From Myxococcota bacterium (GTDB lineage: Bacteria; Myxococcota_A; UBA9160; UBA4427): 64,000 nucleotides of DNA. Shown here piece after piece: positions 8,489-18,586 of this stretch. The position numbers and the translations under genes were made by a program. Each line of letters opens with the position of its first letter. Within the stretch, counting starts at the first letter, position 1. The DNA lies in the NCBI GenBank assembly GCA_041389495.1, contig JAWKRT010000001.1:248001-312000 (forward strand), read 5' to 3'. The notes under the pieces were generated by a model, which worked only from the letters and a program-made list of their open reading frames with translations, was not told the origin of the DNA and ran no database searches.

Positions 8489-8577
8489 AGTACGCCCCCA
8501 CGACGGGTGCGGTCCCGTCGCCCGCACGAGTCGAGCGCGCGCCGCTGCGGGCGGCCCGCCCGGAGGACGCGCCCTTC

Positions 8578-9978
8578 ATGCGCAAGCTGCTCGATTCGCC
8601 CTGGCTCTACTTCGGCGCGGCCGCGGTGCTCGTCGTCGCGCTCGTCGCCTCGCAGTTCCGCTACGAGGTGCCGCCGAAGCGCGTCGGCAGCGTGGACGAG
8701 CTCGCGCGTCTCCGCGAGCGCGACGATCTGAACGTCCTGTTCATCCTGGTCGACACGCTGCGCGCCGACCACCTCGGCTGCTACGGCTACGAGCGCGCGA
8801 CCTCGCCCAACATCGATGCGCTCGCGGCGCGCGGCATCCGGTTCGCGCGCAACGAGGCGCAGTCGAGCTGGACGAAGGCGTCGATGGCGTCGCTGTGGAC
8901 GGCGATGTATCCGCAGCGCACGGGCATCCTGCGGTATCCGGACGGGGTCCCCGACGAGGCGCGCCTTCCCGCCGAGATCCTCGCGGAGCACGGCTTCTAC
9001 ACGGCCGGCATCTTCCGCAACAGCTGGGTCGCGGCCAACTTCGGCTTCGGTCAGGGCTTCGACCGCTACGTGAAGCCGCTGCCGAACTTCAGCCTCGATC
9101 GCTTCAAGAACCGGTCGCCGTCGTCGAAGCCGCTGCAGGGGAGCGACCAGGACGTCACGCAGAGCGCCGTCGAGTTCCTGCAGCAGTATCACGACCGCCG
9201 TTTCTTCCTGTACCTCCACTACATGGACGCGCACCAGTACGCGTACGACTCCACCTCGGATCTGTTCGGAACCACCTTCCTCGACCTCTACGACAACGCC
9301 ATCCACTGGGTCGACATCAACGTCGGCTACGTGATGACGGCGCTGCGCAACCTCGGACTCGCGGAGAAGACGCTGGTCGTGCTCGTCGCCGACCACGGCG
9401 AGGCGTTCTTCGAGCACGGCTTCGAGGGGCACGCGAAGGGGCTGTACGACGAGGTGCAGCACACGCCGTGGATCGTGATTCCGCCGTTCGACCTCGAGCC
9501 CGGCGTCGTCGTCGGGACGCAGGTCGCGAACGTCGACGTGTGGCCGACGATCTTCGACCTGCTCGGCATCGAGGGCGCGCTGCCCGACGCGCAGGGCCTG
9601 TCGACGCTGCCGCTCATCCTCGCGGAAGCGAAGGGCGAGCCGGTGCCGAGCGCGTTCGCGCCGCGCCCCGTCTTCTCGCACATCGATCGGCACTGGGGAA
9701 AGGTGCGGCACGAGGAGAACCCGTACTTCGCCGTCGTCGAGACGCCGTACCGGCTGCATCACAAGCTCAAGTTCCCGAACCAGGACCAGCTCTACGACCA
9801 CTCGATCGACCCCGACGAGCAGGAGAACATCGCGGCGGAGAAGCCGGAGCTCGCGGAGCGTCTGCGCGCGGACATCGACGCCTATCGACAGGCGAAGCCG
9901 GCCTGGGACAAGGCGACGGAGGAGCTGAGCGAGCTCGAGCTCAACCAGCTCCGCGCGCTCGGCTACAAGATCGACTGA
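8578..9978 (+). CDS. Membrane-anchored sulfatase-fold enzyme
   Basis: This 466-residue alkaline-phosphatase-superfamily enzyme has an N-terminal membrane anchor (residues 9-26). The sulfatase core starts at LNVLFILVDTLRADHLG (metal ligand Asp59) and continues to VADHGEAFFEHG (Asp272/His273) and a C-terminal GYK tail. The canonical Cys/Ser-X-Pro-X-Arg formylglycine motif is absent. Its place is taken by SSWTKASMASLWT followed by AMYPQRTG, so Thr99 or a nearby Ser would be the nucleophile, as in phosphotransferase-like relatives. It may act on phospho- or sulfo-esters of envelope glycans or lipids; the substrate is unknown. GGAGGA precedes ATG 8578 by about 10 nt. It follows the membrane-TPR gene. 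Confidence 0.85.
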   Translation: MRKLLDSPWLYFGAAAVLVVALVASQFRYEVPPKRVGSVDELARLRERDDLNVLFILVDTLRADHLGCYGYERATSPNIDALAARGIRFARNEAQSSWTKASMASLWTAMYPQRTGILRYPDGVPDEARLPAEILAEHGFYTAGIFRNSWVAANFGFGQGFDRYVKPLPNFSLDRFKNRSPSSKPLQGSDQDVTQSAVEFLQQYHDRRFFLYLHYMDAHQYAYDSTSDLFGTTFLDLYDNAIHWVDINVGYVMTALRNLGLAEKTLVVLVADHGEAFFEHGFEGHAKGLYDEVQHTPWIVIPPFDLEPGVVVGTQVANVDVWPTIFDLLGIEGALPDAQGLSTLPLILAEAKGEPVPSAFAPRPVFSHIDRHWGKVRHEENPYFAVVETPYRLHHKLKFPNQDQLYDHSIDPDEQENIAAEKPELAERLRADIDAYRQAKPAWDKATEELSELELNQLRALGYKID

Positions 9979-9981
9979 CGC

Positions 9982-10007
9982 GCGCGCGGGGCGCGGCCGC
10001 CGCGCGC
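9982..10007. terminator. GC hairpin between convergent genes
   Basis: GCGCGCGG (9982-9989) and CCGCGCGC (10000-10007) form an 8-bp stem with a 10-nt loop. It exactly fills the 29-bp gap between the convergent sulfatase and ddl stop codons. There is no T-run. It may terminate in both directions with Rho or simply block exonucleases. Confidence 0.35.
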
Positions 10008-11108
10008 TCAGCCGCGGCGGTACGTCGTCTCGAGCTTCGCGCGCGTCGCGTGGCGCTCGAGCGCGAGCTCGATCAGGCGATCGAGCAGCGCGGGATACGC
10101 GAGCCCCGACGCCTCCCACAGCAGCGGGAACATCGACGCGTCCGTGAAGCCGGGCAGGCTGTTCAGCTCGTTGATGTAGAGCGCGCCCGTGCCGCGGTCG
10201 AGCAGGAAGTCGACCCGCGCGAAGCCCTCGCCCTCGAGCGTCTTGTAGGCCGCGATCGCCATCGCGCGCATGCGCTCGGCGAGTGCGTCGTCGACCTTCG
10301 CCGGGATCACGAGCTCGGTCGTGTCGTCGGCGTACTTCGCTTCGTAGTCGTAGAACGCGTGCTCCTGCACGATCTCGCCGGGAACCGACGCCTTCGGCTC
10401 CTCGTTGCCGATCACGGCGACCTCGATCTCGCGCGCGTCGACGCCCTTCTCGACGAGCACCTTCGTGTCGTACCGCGCCGCCTCGGCGACGGCGGCGGCG
10501 AGCTCCTCGTCGTTCGCGGCGCGCGACGTGCCGACCGAGGACCCGGAGTTCGCGGGCTTCACGAACACGGGATAGCCGAGCTCGCGCGCCGCGCGCTGCG
10601 AGGCCTCGGTGCGCCGCGCGGGTGCGAGCTCGCCATCGCGCAGCGTCACCCACGGCACGACCGGAAGGCCCGCCGCGACGAGCAGCCGCTTCGCGACGTC
10701 CTTGTCCATCTGGACGGCCGAGCCGAGCACGCGCGACCCGGCGTACGGGATGCCGGCGAGCTCGAGCATGCCCTGCAGCGTGCCGTCCTCGCCGTGGCGG
10801 CCGTGGATGATCGGGAACAGCACGTCGATCTCGGCGGCGGAGGGGGCGCCCGCCGACGCGCCGAGCTTCACGAGCGCGCGCTGCCCGGGGAGCGCGGGCG
10901 GCGCCACCTCGTCCCCGCGCGACGCGATCAGCGCGGGCGGGTGGTCGCCCTCGCCGAGGTGCCAGCGGCCCTGCTTGTCGACGGCGATCAGCCGGACGTC
11001 GTAGCGCGACGGATCGAGCGCGCCGAGGATCGAGGTGGCCGACGCGATCGACACCTCGTGCTCGACCGAAGGCCCCCCGAACAACAGACCGACGCGCAGC
11101 TTCGCCAT
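10008..11108 (-). CDS. ddl: D-alanine--D-alanine ligase
   Basis: This 366-residue ATP-grasp enzyme joins two D-alanines for the peptidoglycan stem peptide. The N-terminal substrate domain begins LRVGLLFGGPSVEHEVS. Next come PIIHGRHGEDGTLQG, the ATP-grasp lysine loop VFVKPANSGSSVGTS and the omega-loop HAFYDYEAKYADDTTEL. The tyrosine there is typical of D-Ala-D-Ala rather than D-Ala-D-Lac ligases. The metal site lies in GFARVDFLL and NELNSLPGFT. The length is normal for the longer Ddl type. ATG 11108 is the family start. A TATGCT box on the minus strand at 11208-11213 would give a leader of about 95 nt, in the space shared with divergent larE. Confidence 0.95.
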   Translation of the reverse strand: MAKLRVGLLFGGPSVEHEVSIASATSILGALDPSRYDVRLIAVDKQGRWHLGEGDHPPALIASRGDEVAPPALPGQRALVKLGASAGAPSAAEIDVLFPIIHGRHGEDGTLQGMLELAGIPYAGSRVLGSAVQMDKDVAKRLLVAAGLPVVPWVTLRDGELAPARRTEASQRAARELGYPVFVKPANSGSSVGTSRAANDEELAAAVAEAARYDTKVLVEKGVDAREIEVAVIGNEEPKASVPGEIVQEHAFYDYEAKYADDTTELVIPAKVDDALAERMRAMAIAAYKTLEGEGFARVDFLLDRGTGALYINELNSLPGFTDASMFPLLWEASGLAYPALLDRLIELALERHATRAKLETTYRRG

Positions 11109-11236
11109 GTGTGCCCCCCCGAGCGACGAATCGAACGACCCGCGGTCGGACCGACGCGGACCGGCCTGAAGCGAAATGGAATGGATGCGAGAACGCCGAG
11201 CCGCCGCAGCATAGCCGCGGGCCCGAGCGGGCGCGG

Positions 11237-11266
11237 TTGACCCGCTCGCCGCGCCCCCGTTACCCT
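11237..11266 (+). promoter_or_regulatory. Sigma-70-type promoter abutting larE
   Basis: TTGACC (11237-11242) is followed after 18 bp by TACCCT (11261-11266). Only 6 nt then separate this -10 box from the GTG start at 11273, so the transcript would start at or next to the start codon. This is the best-supported of the leaderless-type promoters in the window because it has a good -35 hexamer. Confidence 0.65.
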
Positions 11267-11272
11267 CGCCGC

Positions 11273-12136
11273 GTGCCTTCCATCTCCTCGGAAACGCGAA
11301 CGAATCCGGCCCTCGCCGCGAAGCGCGTCGCGCTCGGCGAGCGGCTGCGCGACGCCGGCCGCACCCTCGTCGCGTTCTCGGGCGGCGTCGACTCGAGCTT
11401 CCTCGCGCTCGCCGCGCACCGCGCGCTCGGCGACGACATGCTCGCGGTGACGGCGGTCTCGCCGTCGTATCCGCGCGCGCACCGCGAGATGGCCGAGCAG
11501 GTCGTGGGCGCGTTCGGCATCCCGCACGAGTTCGTCGAGACGCGCGAGATGGAGAGCGACGCCTATCGGCGCAACGCACCCGACCGCTGCTACCACTGCA
11601 AGAGCGAGCTGTTCGAGCGCCTCGGCGCGATCCGCGACGCGCGGGGCTTCGCGTCGGTCGCCTACGGCATCAACACCGACGACCGCGGCGACTTCCGGCC
11701 GGGCCACCGCGCGGCGGACGAGCGCGGCGTGCTGTCGCCCTTCCTCGACGTCGCCCTCTCGAAGGCCGAGATCCGCGCGCTGTCGCGCGAGGACGGGCTC
11801 CCGACGGCCGACCTGCCCGCGTCGGCGTGCCTGTCGTCGCGGCTCCCCTACGGCACCGAGGTCACGGCGGAGCGGCTGGCGCAGGTCGAGGAGGGCGAGC
11901 AGCGGCTGCGCGCGCTCGGCTTCGAGCAGGTGCGGCTGCGCCATCACGGCGAGCTCGCGCGCGTCGAGATCGAGCCGTCGGAGCTGCCGCGCGCGCTCGA
12001 CCCGGCGATGGCGCGCGCGATCGCGGCCGCCATCAAGCCGCTCGGCTTCCGCTACGTCTCGCTCGACCTCGAGGGCTATCGCAGCGGCTCGCTGAACGAG
12101 GTCCTGTTCATCCACCGCGAGACGCCCGCGCGCTGA
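11273..12136 (+). CDS. larE: LarE-like ATP-dependent sacrificial sulfur transferase
   Basis: This 287-residue PP-loop (adenine nucleotide alpha hydrolase) protein contains VAFSGGVDSSFLA, RCYHCKSELF and SACLSSRLPYG. This is the LarE pattern; the Cys in the last motif is the one expected to donate sulfur. LarE activates a pyridine dinucleotide and inserts sulfur on the way to the nickel-pincer cofactor of lactate racemase and related enzymes. No larA, larB or larC lies nearby, so it may serve another nickel-pincer enzyme or a different thiolation. GTG 11273 is the start because no ATG is available before the PP-loop and a promoter sits 6 nt upstream. Confidence 0.85.
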   Translation: MPSISSETRTNPALAAKRVALGERLRDAGRTLVAFSGGVDSSFLALAAHRALGDDMLAVTAVSPSYPRAHREMAEQVVGAFGIPHEFVETREMESDAYRRNAPDRCYHCKSELFERLGAIRDARGFASVAYGINTDDRGDFRPGHRAADERGVLSPFLDVALSKAEIRALSREDGLPTADLPASACLSSRLPYGTEVTAERLAQVEEGEQRLRALGFEQVRLRHHGELARVEIEPSELPRALDPAMARAIAAAIKPLGFRYVSLDLEGYRSGSLNEVLFIHRETPAR

Positions 12137-12163
12137 CGCGCGCCGCGTGCCACCCGGAGCGCC

Positions 12164-13045
12164 ATGCGCAGGATCGAGTGCAAGGGCGCGCCGCGCGACC
12201 TCGGCATCGAGCAGGGGCTCGCGTTCGCGCGCGAGATCGGCGACTGGTGCGCGACGCAGGGTCTCCGCCCGCAGCGCTTCCGGCTGCCCCTGCTGCGCCG
12301 TCTCGCCGGCGGCGCCGTGCTCGGCGCCGGCGTCGGTCGCGAGACGCTCCGGCACTACCCTCACGCCGTCGAGTGCGCGACCGGGATCGCGCGCGCCTCG
12401 CGCACGTCGCTCGACGCGCTCATGGAGGACGTCGTCGCGACGGCCTACGCCGCACCGGGCCACCCGCTCACGCAGCCGGCCGCCGCGTGCGCGGCCCCGG
12501 GCGTCGGCGCGGGCCGCGCGCTCGACGCGACGCAGCCGTGGGTCGCGCGGCGCACGGTTCCCGAGGTGGGCTTCGCGTCGGTCGAGGTGGTGCTGCCGTG
12601 GCTGCCCGGCGGCGTCGTCGGCGTGAACGCGGAGGGCCTCGCCGTCGCGGTCGCGGCGCCGGCGGCGCCGCCGCGCCACGTCGGCCTTCGGGCGGCGCCG
12701 GCGTGGCTGCTCGTGCAGGAGTGCCTCCAGCGCTTCGCCGATCTGCGCGGCGCCGTCGCGTGGTGTCTCGAGCGGCCCTCGGCGGGCTGCTTCCACCTGC
12801 TCCTCGCGGACGCGTCGGGCGGCGTCGCGCGCGTCGACGTCGACGGCGAGACGCGCTCGCGCGCGCCGGGCGGGCACGGGCTCGAGGTGGCGGGCGGCAC
12901 CGAGGGCGAGCGCGCGGCGCTCCGCGCCCGCCTGACGGACGGCGAGGCGAGCGCGCCGCTCGCGGGCTTCGCGGTGGCGCGCTGCGCCGACGCCGCGCTC
13001 CGCGTCGAGCTCGACGGCGAGGTCGTCGAGCTCTCCGCTCGCTAG
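12164..13045 (+). CDS. Putative C45-family (acyltransferase/NTN-hydrolase-like) protein
   Basis: This 293-residue protein resembles the peptidase C45/acyl-CoA:6-APA acyltransferase-like group. The N-terminal ECKGAPRDLGIEQGLAFAREI matches their G.p.e.G...g motif. There is a central Cys region (AAACAAPG) where the autocatalytic Cys would be expected, then GVVGVNAEGLAVAV and a long helical segment with ECLQRFADLRGAVAWC. The Cys-Ala-Ala context differs from the usual Cys-Thr, so autoprocessing is uncertain. It sits 27 nt after larE on the same strand and may be co-transcribed. The assignment is by motif order only. Confidence 0.55.
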   Translation: MRRIECKGAPRDLGIEQGLAFAREIGDWCATQGLRPQRFRLPLLRRLAGGAVLGAGVGRETLRHYPHAVECATGIARASRTSLDALMEDVVATAYAAPGHPLTQPAAACAAPGVGAGRALDATQPWVARRTVPEVGFASVEVVLPWLPGGVVGVNAEGLAVAVAAPAAPPRHVGLRAAPAWLLVQECLQRFADLRGAVAWCLERPSAGCFHLLLADASGGVARVDVDGETRSRAPGGHGLEVAGGTEGERAALRARLTDGEASAPLAGFAVARCADAALRVELDGEVVELSAR

Positions 13046-13077
13046 TCGAGAGCGTCGACCGCTCCGCTCGCTAGTCG
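13033..13077. repeat. 16-bp direct duplication spanning two stop codons
   Basis: CTCCGCTCGCTAGTCG occurs at 13033-13048 and again, unchanged, at 13062-13077 (29-bp offset). The first copy holds the stop of the plus-strand C45-like gene (TAG 13043-13045). The second holds the stop of the minus-strand kinase (CTA 13071-13073). A recent tandem duplication is the simplest explanation. Confidence 0.8.
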
Positions 13078-13761
13078 CTGGGCGCGCGCGACGGCGCGGC
13101 GTCGAGCGCGTCCGCGACGGCCCGCGCGAGCGCGTCGAGCGAGGCCTCGTCGAAGCGCGTGGTGTCGTGCGCGAAGCACGCGCCCGGGAGGTCGAGCGGC
13201 GCGGCGGGTCCGCGCGCGGCGAGTGCCTCGAGCTCGCGCAGGTAGGCCGCGTCGTCGTGGCTCGCGTGGCGTGCGCCGCGCGCCATGCGCTCGCGGAAGC
13301 GCGCGACGAGCACCTCGGGCGGGCAGTGGCAGACGACCTGCGCGCAGGCCGCGCCCGTCGTCCGGCACAGCTCGGCGAGCGCGCCCGAGTCGCGCTCGCG
13401 GTCGAGGTTCGACTCGATCACGAGCGAGTGGCGCGCGCGCAGCTGCGCGCGCGCGACGGCGAAGAGCACCGCGTTGCTCGCGCGCGACAGCGCGCGGGAG
13501 AGAGCGCGCGGGTCGCCGGCGGAGTCGCCCGTGTCGAGCGGTGCGTCGCGCGGCCGGTCGGCGCGCGTCTCCGCGTCGGCGCGCGGTGCGGCATCCGCCA
13601 GCGCGGGGGCGACGAGCGCGTCGTGGAGCTGCTCCTTGACGTCGTCCTTCGCGAAGACCGGGAGCCCGAGCCGCTTCGCGAGCCGGCGGGCGACGGACGT
13701 CTTTCCCGATGCGGGGAGGCCGGTGACGACGACGAGCCGGCCGGCGGTGGGCCGCGCGGCC

Positions 13762-13781
<20 letters not shown>
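13071..13781 (-). CDS. AAA-type P-loop kinase-like ATPase
   Basis: This protein of about 236 residues has a Walker A at GLPASGKTS near its start, FAKDDVKEQ at the expected switch-like position, and VIESNLDRERD before a CHCPPEVLVARFRERM lid. That layout fits AAA_33/zeta-toxin-like and gluconate-kinase-like small-molecule kinases. The substrate is unknown. GTG 13781 gives a sensible short N-terminus with a 20-nt overlap into the helicase gene. An ATG at 13841 would overlap the helicase by 80 nt with an Ala-rich leader and seems less likely. Overlap and strand suggest translational coupling to the upstream helicase. Confidence 0.65.
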
Positions 13782-15246
<1,465 letters not shown>

Positions 15247-15256
15247 GTGGCGTCGC

Positions 15257-15285
15257 AGCCTATCCGGCAGCCGGTGCGGCCGCAA
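15257..15285 (-). promoter_or_regulatory. Promoter of the DEAD-box helicase
   Basis: On the minus strand TTGCGG (plus 15280-15285) is followed after 17 bp by TAGGCT (plus 15257-15262). Only 10 nt then separate it from the ATG at 15246. A second TAGGCT on the plus strand (15300-15305) lies 8 nt before the gatC ATG, so this short gap holds two back-to-back start-proximal boxes. Confidence 0.5.
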
Positions 15286-15313
15286 TCGACCCCCTCTGAT
15301 AGGCTTCGCGGCC

Positions 15314-15619
15314 ATGTCGCGCATCTCCCCCCGCGAGGTCGAGCACATCGCGCACCTGGCCCGGCTCGACCTCGGCGAGGGCGAGCGCGACGCGATGGCG
15401 CGCGACCTGGGCGGCATCCTCGACTACGTGGAAGACCTCCAGGCGCTCGACACGACGGGCATCGAGCCCACGTCGCATCCGATTCCGGTGCCCACGCCGC
15501 TGCGCGCGGACGTCGCCGCCGCGCCGATCGACCCCGAGCTCGCGGTCGCCAACGCACCCCAGCGCGCCGGCACCGCCTTCGTCGTGCCGAAGGTGATCGA
15601 GTCGGACGACGAGGGGTAG
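15314..15619 (+). CDS. gatC: Asp/Glu-tRNA amidotransferase subunit C
   Basis: This 101-residue GatC wraps around GatA and GatB in the amidotransferase that turns Glu-tRNA(Gln) and/or Asp-tRNA(Asn) into the amide forms. The typical start is visible (SPREVEHIAHLARLDLGE), then a conserved GILDYVEDLQALDT and a C-terminal PKVIES. The length is normal. A TAGGCT box lies 8 nt before the ATG, with no good ribosome site between, which suggests a leaderless mRNA. It is the first gene of a tight run: gatC, gatA (7 nt gap), gatB, asmA-like, mtnA. Confidence 0.95.
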   Translation: MSRISPREVEHIAHLARLDLGEGERDAMARDLGGILDYVEDLQALDTTGIEPTSHPIPVPTPLRADVAAAPIDPELAVANAPQRAGTAFVVPKVIESDDEG

Positions 15620-15626
15620 GCGCGCG

Positions 15627-17102
15627 ATGGCGGGCGACCTCGACACCGTGGCGGCGCAGCGCGACGCCCTCGCCGCGAAGCGCGTCTCGTCGCGCGAGCT
15701 GGTCGAGCGCGCGCTCGCGCGCGCCGAGGCGCTGCGCGGGCTCTCGCTCGTGGTCGGGACGCGCGCGGAGCGCGCGCTGGCGGAGGCGGACGCCTCGGAC
15801 GCCCGGCGCGCGGGCGGCGGAGCGCGCGGGCCGCTCGACGGGATCCCCATCCTCTTGAAGGACAACATGGTCGTCGAGGGCGAGCCGGTGACGTGCGGCT
15901 CGCGCATCCTCGAAGGCTTCGTCGCCCCCTATCAGGGCGGCGTCGCCGGGCGCCTCGCCGACGCGGGCGCGGTCGCGATCGGCCGCACCAACATGGACGA
16001 GTTCGCGATGGGCTCGTCGACGGAGCACTCGATCTACGGCGCGGCGCGCAGCCCGTGGGACGCGACGCGCTCGTGCGGCGGGTCGTCGGGCGGGTCGGCG
16101 GGCGCGGTCGCGGCGGGGATCACGGCGTTCGCACTCGGGAGCGACACGGGGGGCTCGATCCGCCAGCCCGCGTCCTTCTGCGGCGTCGTCGGCATGAAGC
16201 CCACGTACGGTCGCGTGTCGCGCTGGGGGCTCGTCGCGTTCGCGTCGTCGCTCGACCAGATCGGCCCGTTCACGCACACGGCGCGCGACTGCGCGCTCGT
16301 GCTCGAGGCGATCTGCGGCCACGACGCGCGCGACTCGACGTCGCTGCCCGAGCCGGCGCCCGCGCTCGAGCGCGAGCTCACGGGCGACGTGTCGGGGATG
16401 GTCGTCGGGCTGCCGCGCGAGTACTTCGAGCAGGAAGGCGCCGATGCGCGCGTGCTCGAGCGCGTGCGCGAGGCCGTCGCGCTGCTCGAGCGCGCGGGCG
16501 CGAAGACGCGCGAGGTCTCGCTCCCGCACACGCGGTACGGAATCGCCGCCTACTACCTGATCGCGACGGCCGAGGCCTCGAGCAACCTCGCGCGCTACGA
16601 CGGCGTGCGGTACGGACGGCGCGCGCCGCACTACGACGGGCTCGGCGACATGATCCGGCGCACGCGCTCGGAAGGCTTCGGCGCGGAGGTGAAGCGGCGC
16701 ATCCTGCTCGGCACCTACGTGCTCTCGGCGGGCTACTACGACGCCTACTATCGCAAGGCGCAGCAGGTGCGGACGCTCCTGCGGCGCGACTTCGAGCAGG
16801 CCTTCGCCGGCTGCGACGTGATCGCGACGCCCACGGCGCCCGAGGTCGCGTTCCCGCTCGGCGCGAAGAGCGCCGACCCGCTCGCGATGTACCTCTCCGA
16901 CGTGTACACGGTGGCGACGTCGCTCGCGGGAATCCCGGGCGTGTCGATCCCGTGCGGCGAGGTCGACGGGCTCCCCGTCGGGCTCCAGCTCGTCGGGCCG
17001 GCGCTCGGCGAGGCCTCGCTGCTGCGCGTCGCCGACGCCTATCAACGCAGGACCGACCACCACGAGCGCCGGCCCGCGCCGCTCGCGGGAGCCGCGTCGT
17101 GA
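15627..17102 (+). CDS. gatA: Asp/Glu-tRNA amidotransferase subunit A
   Basis: This 491-residue amidase-signature enzyme is the glutaminase subunit of GatCAB. It shows the Ser-cisSer-Lys triad setting: Lys78 in ILLKDNM, the GGSSGGSAGAVAAG loop, and Ser177 in GSDTGGSIRQPA. FCGVVGMKPTYGRVSRWGLV follows the signature, and the C-terminal ends in LQLVGPALGEASLL as in other GatA proteins. Length and motif spacing are those of a complete enzyme. Its TGA overlaps the GTG of gatB. Confidence 0.97.
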   Translation: MAGDLDTVAAQRDALAAKRVSSRELVERALARAEALRGLSLVVGTRAERALAEADASDARRAGGGARGPLDGIPILLKDNMVVEGEPVTCGSRILEGFVAPYQGGVAGRLADAGAVAIGRTNMDEFAMGSSTEHSIYGAARSPWDATRSCGGSSGGSAGAVAAGITAFALGSDTGGSIRQPASFCGVVGMKPTYGRVSRWGLVAFASSLDQIGPFTHTARDCALVLEAICGHDARDSTSLPEPAPALERELTGDVSGMVVGLPREYFEQEGADARVLERVREAVALLERAGAKTREVSLPHTRYGIAAYYLIATAEASSNLARYDGVRYGRRAPHYDGLGDMIRRTRSEGFGAEVKRRILLGTYVLSAGYYDAYYRKAQQVRTLLRRDFEQAFAGCDVIATPTAPEVAFPLGAKSADPLAMYLSDVYTVATSLAGIPGVSIPCGEVDGLPVGLQLVGPALGEASLLRVADAYQRRTDHHERRPAPLAGAAS

Positions 17103-18586
17103 GCGACGGCGGGCTCGCGCGCACGCTCGACCGCTGGGAGGCCGTGATCGGCCTCGAGGTGCACACCCACCTGCGCACGCGGTCGAAGCTCTTCAGCCCG
17201 GCGCCCGTGCGCTACGGCGACCCGCCCAACCACGACGTGCACCCGATCGACCTCGGGCTGCCCGGCGTGCTCCCCGTGCTCAACGAGCGCGTCGTCGAGC
17301 TCGCGATCCGCCTCGGGCTCGCGACGAACAGCACGGTGCACGCGCGTTCGGTGTTCGCGCGCAAGAACTACTTCTATCCCGATCTCCCGAAGGGCTACCA
17401 GATCTCGCAGTACGAGGACCCGGTGGTCTCCGACGGCTGGATCGAGGTCGACGTGCCGGGTGAGGGCGACGCGCCCGGCTACCGCAAGCGCGTCGGCATC
17501 ACGCGCGCGCATCTCGAGGAGGACGCCGGCAAGTCGGTGCACGACGACGCCGTCGCGGGCGGCGACGACACGCAGCTCGACTACAACCGCGCCGGCGTTC
17601 CGCTGCTCGAGATCGTCTCCGAGCCCGATCTCCGCACGCCCGCCGAGGCGGGCGCCTACCTGCGCGCGCTGCGCGAGATCCTCCGCTACCTCGACGTGAG
17701 CGAGGCGGACATGGAGAAGGGCCAGTTCCGCTGCGACGCCAACGTCTCGATCCGGCCGCGCGGCGAGGCCGCGCTCGGCACGCGCACCGAGCTCAAGAAC
17801 CTGAACTCGTTCCGCTTCGTGGAGGAGGCGATCGCGGCGGAGATCGAGCGGCAGGCCGAGGTGCTCGAGGACGGCGGCCGCGTCGTCCAGGCGACGATGG
17901 CCTACGACCCGTCCACCGGGCGCACGCGCGTGCTGCGTCTCAAGGAGGACGCGAACGACTATCGCTATTTCCCCGACCCCGACCTCGTCGCGCTCGAGAT
18001 CGACCCGGCGCACGTCGAGCGCGTGCGCGCCGCGCTGCCCGAGCTGCCGGAGCGCAAGCGCGCGCGCTTCGAAGACGAGCACGGGCTGTCGCCGGCCGAA
18101 GCCGCGCAGCTCGTCGCGAGCCGCGCGCTCGCCGCGCTGTACGACGCGACGGTCGCAGCCGGCGCGAGTCCGAAGGCGGTCGCCGGCTGGCTGCTGCGCG
18201 ACCTCCTGCAGGTGCTGAACGACCGCGGCCGCGAGGTCGAGGACGCGCGCCTCGCGCCGGCCGCGCTCGCGCGTCTCGTCGCGCTCGTCGAGAGCGGGAA
18301 GCTCACGGCGAAGAACGCGCGGCAGATCTTCCCCGAGCTCGCCTTCGGCGCCGACCCCGACGAGCTCGTCCGCACGCGCGGCCTCGAGGCGGTGTCGGAC
18401 GCCGGCGCGCTCGAGGGCGTCGTGGACGAGGTGATCGCCGCCGACCCCGCAGCGGCGGCGAAGGTGCGCGCGGGCGACGACAAGCCGCTCAACGCGCTGA
18501 TGGGGCAGGTGATGAAGAAGACACGAGGCAAGGCCGACCCGGCGCAGGTGCGCGCGCTCCTCGCCGAGAAGCTGCGCGGCTCGTGA
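17099..18586 (+). CDS. gatB: Asp/Glu-tRNA amidotransferase subunit B
   Basis: This 495-residue GatB holds the tRNA-binding and phosphorylating centre of the amidotransferase. Family motifs are plain: WEAVIGLEVHTHL, the KNYFYPDLPKGYQISQYE stretch, LDYNRAGVPLLEIVSEPD, MEKGQFRCDANVS and TELKNLNSFRF, then a C-terminal YqeY-like helical domain ending QVRALLAEKL. The GTG start at 17099 overlaps the gatA stop (GTGA) and fits the family start. The stop shares its A with the next ATG (TGATG at 18584-18588). Confidence 0.97.
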   Translation: MSDGGLARTLDRWEAVIGLEVHTHLRTRSKLFSPAPVRYGDPPNHDVHPIDLGLPGVLPVLNERVVELAIRLGLATNSTVHARSVFARKNYFYPDLPKGYQISQYEDPVVSDGWIEVDVPGEGDAPGYRKRVGITRAHLEEDAGKSVHDDAVAGGDDTQLDYNRAGVPLLEIVSEPDLRTPAEAGAYLRALREILRYLDVSEADMEKGQFRCDANVSIRPRGEAALGTRTELKNLNSFRFVEEAIAAEIERQAEVLEDGGRVVQATMAYDPSTGRTRVLRLKEDANDYRYFPDPDLVALEIDPAHVERVRAALPELPERKRARFEDEHGLSPAEAAQLVASRALAALYDATVAAGASPKAVAGWLLRDLLQVLNDRGREVEDARLAPAALARLVALVESGKLTAKNARQIFPELAFGADPDELVRTRGLEAVSDAGALEGVVDEVIAADPAAAAKVRAGDDKPLNALMGQVMKKTRGKADPAQVRALLAEKLRGS

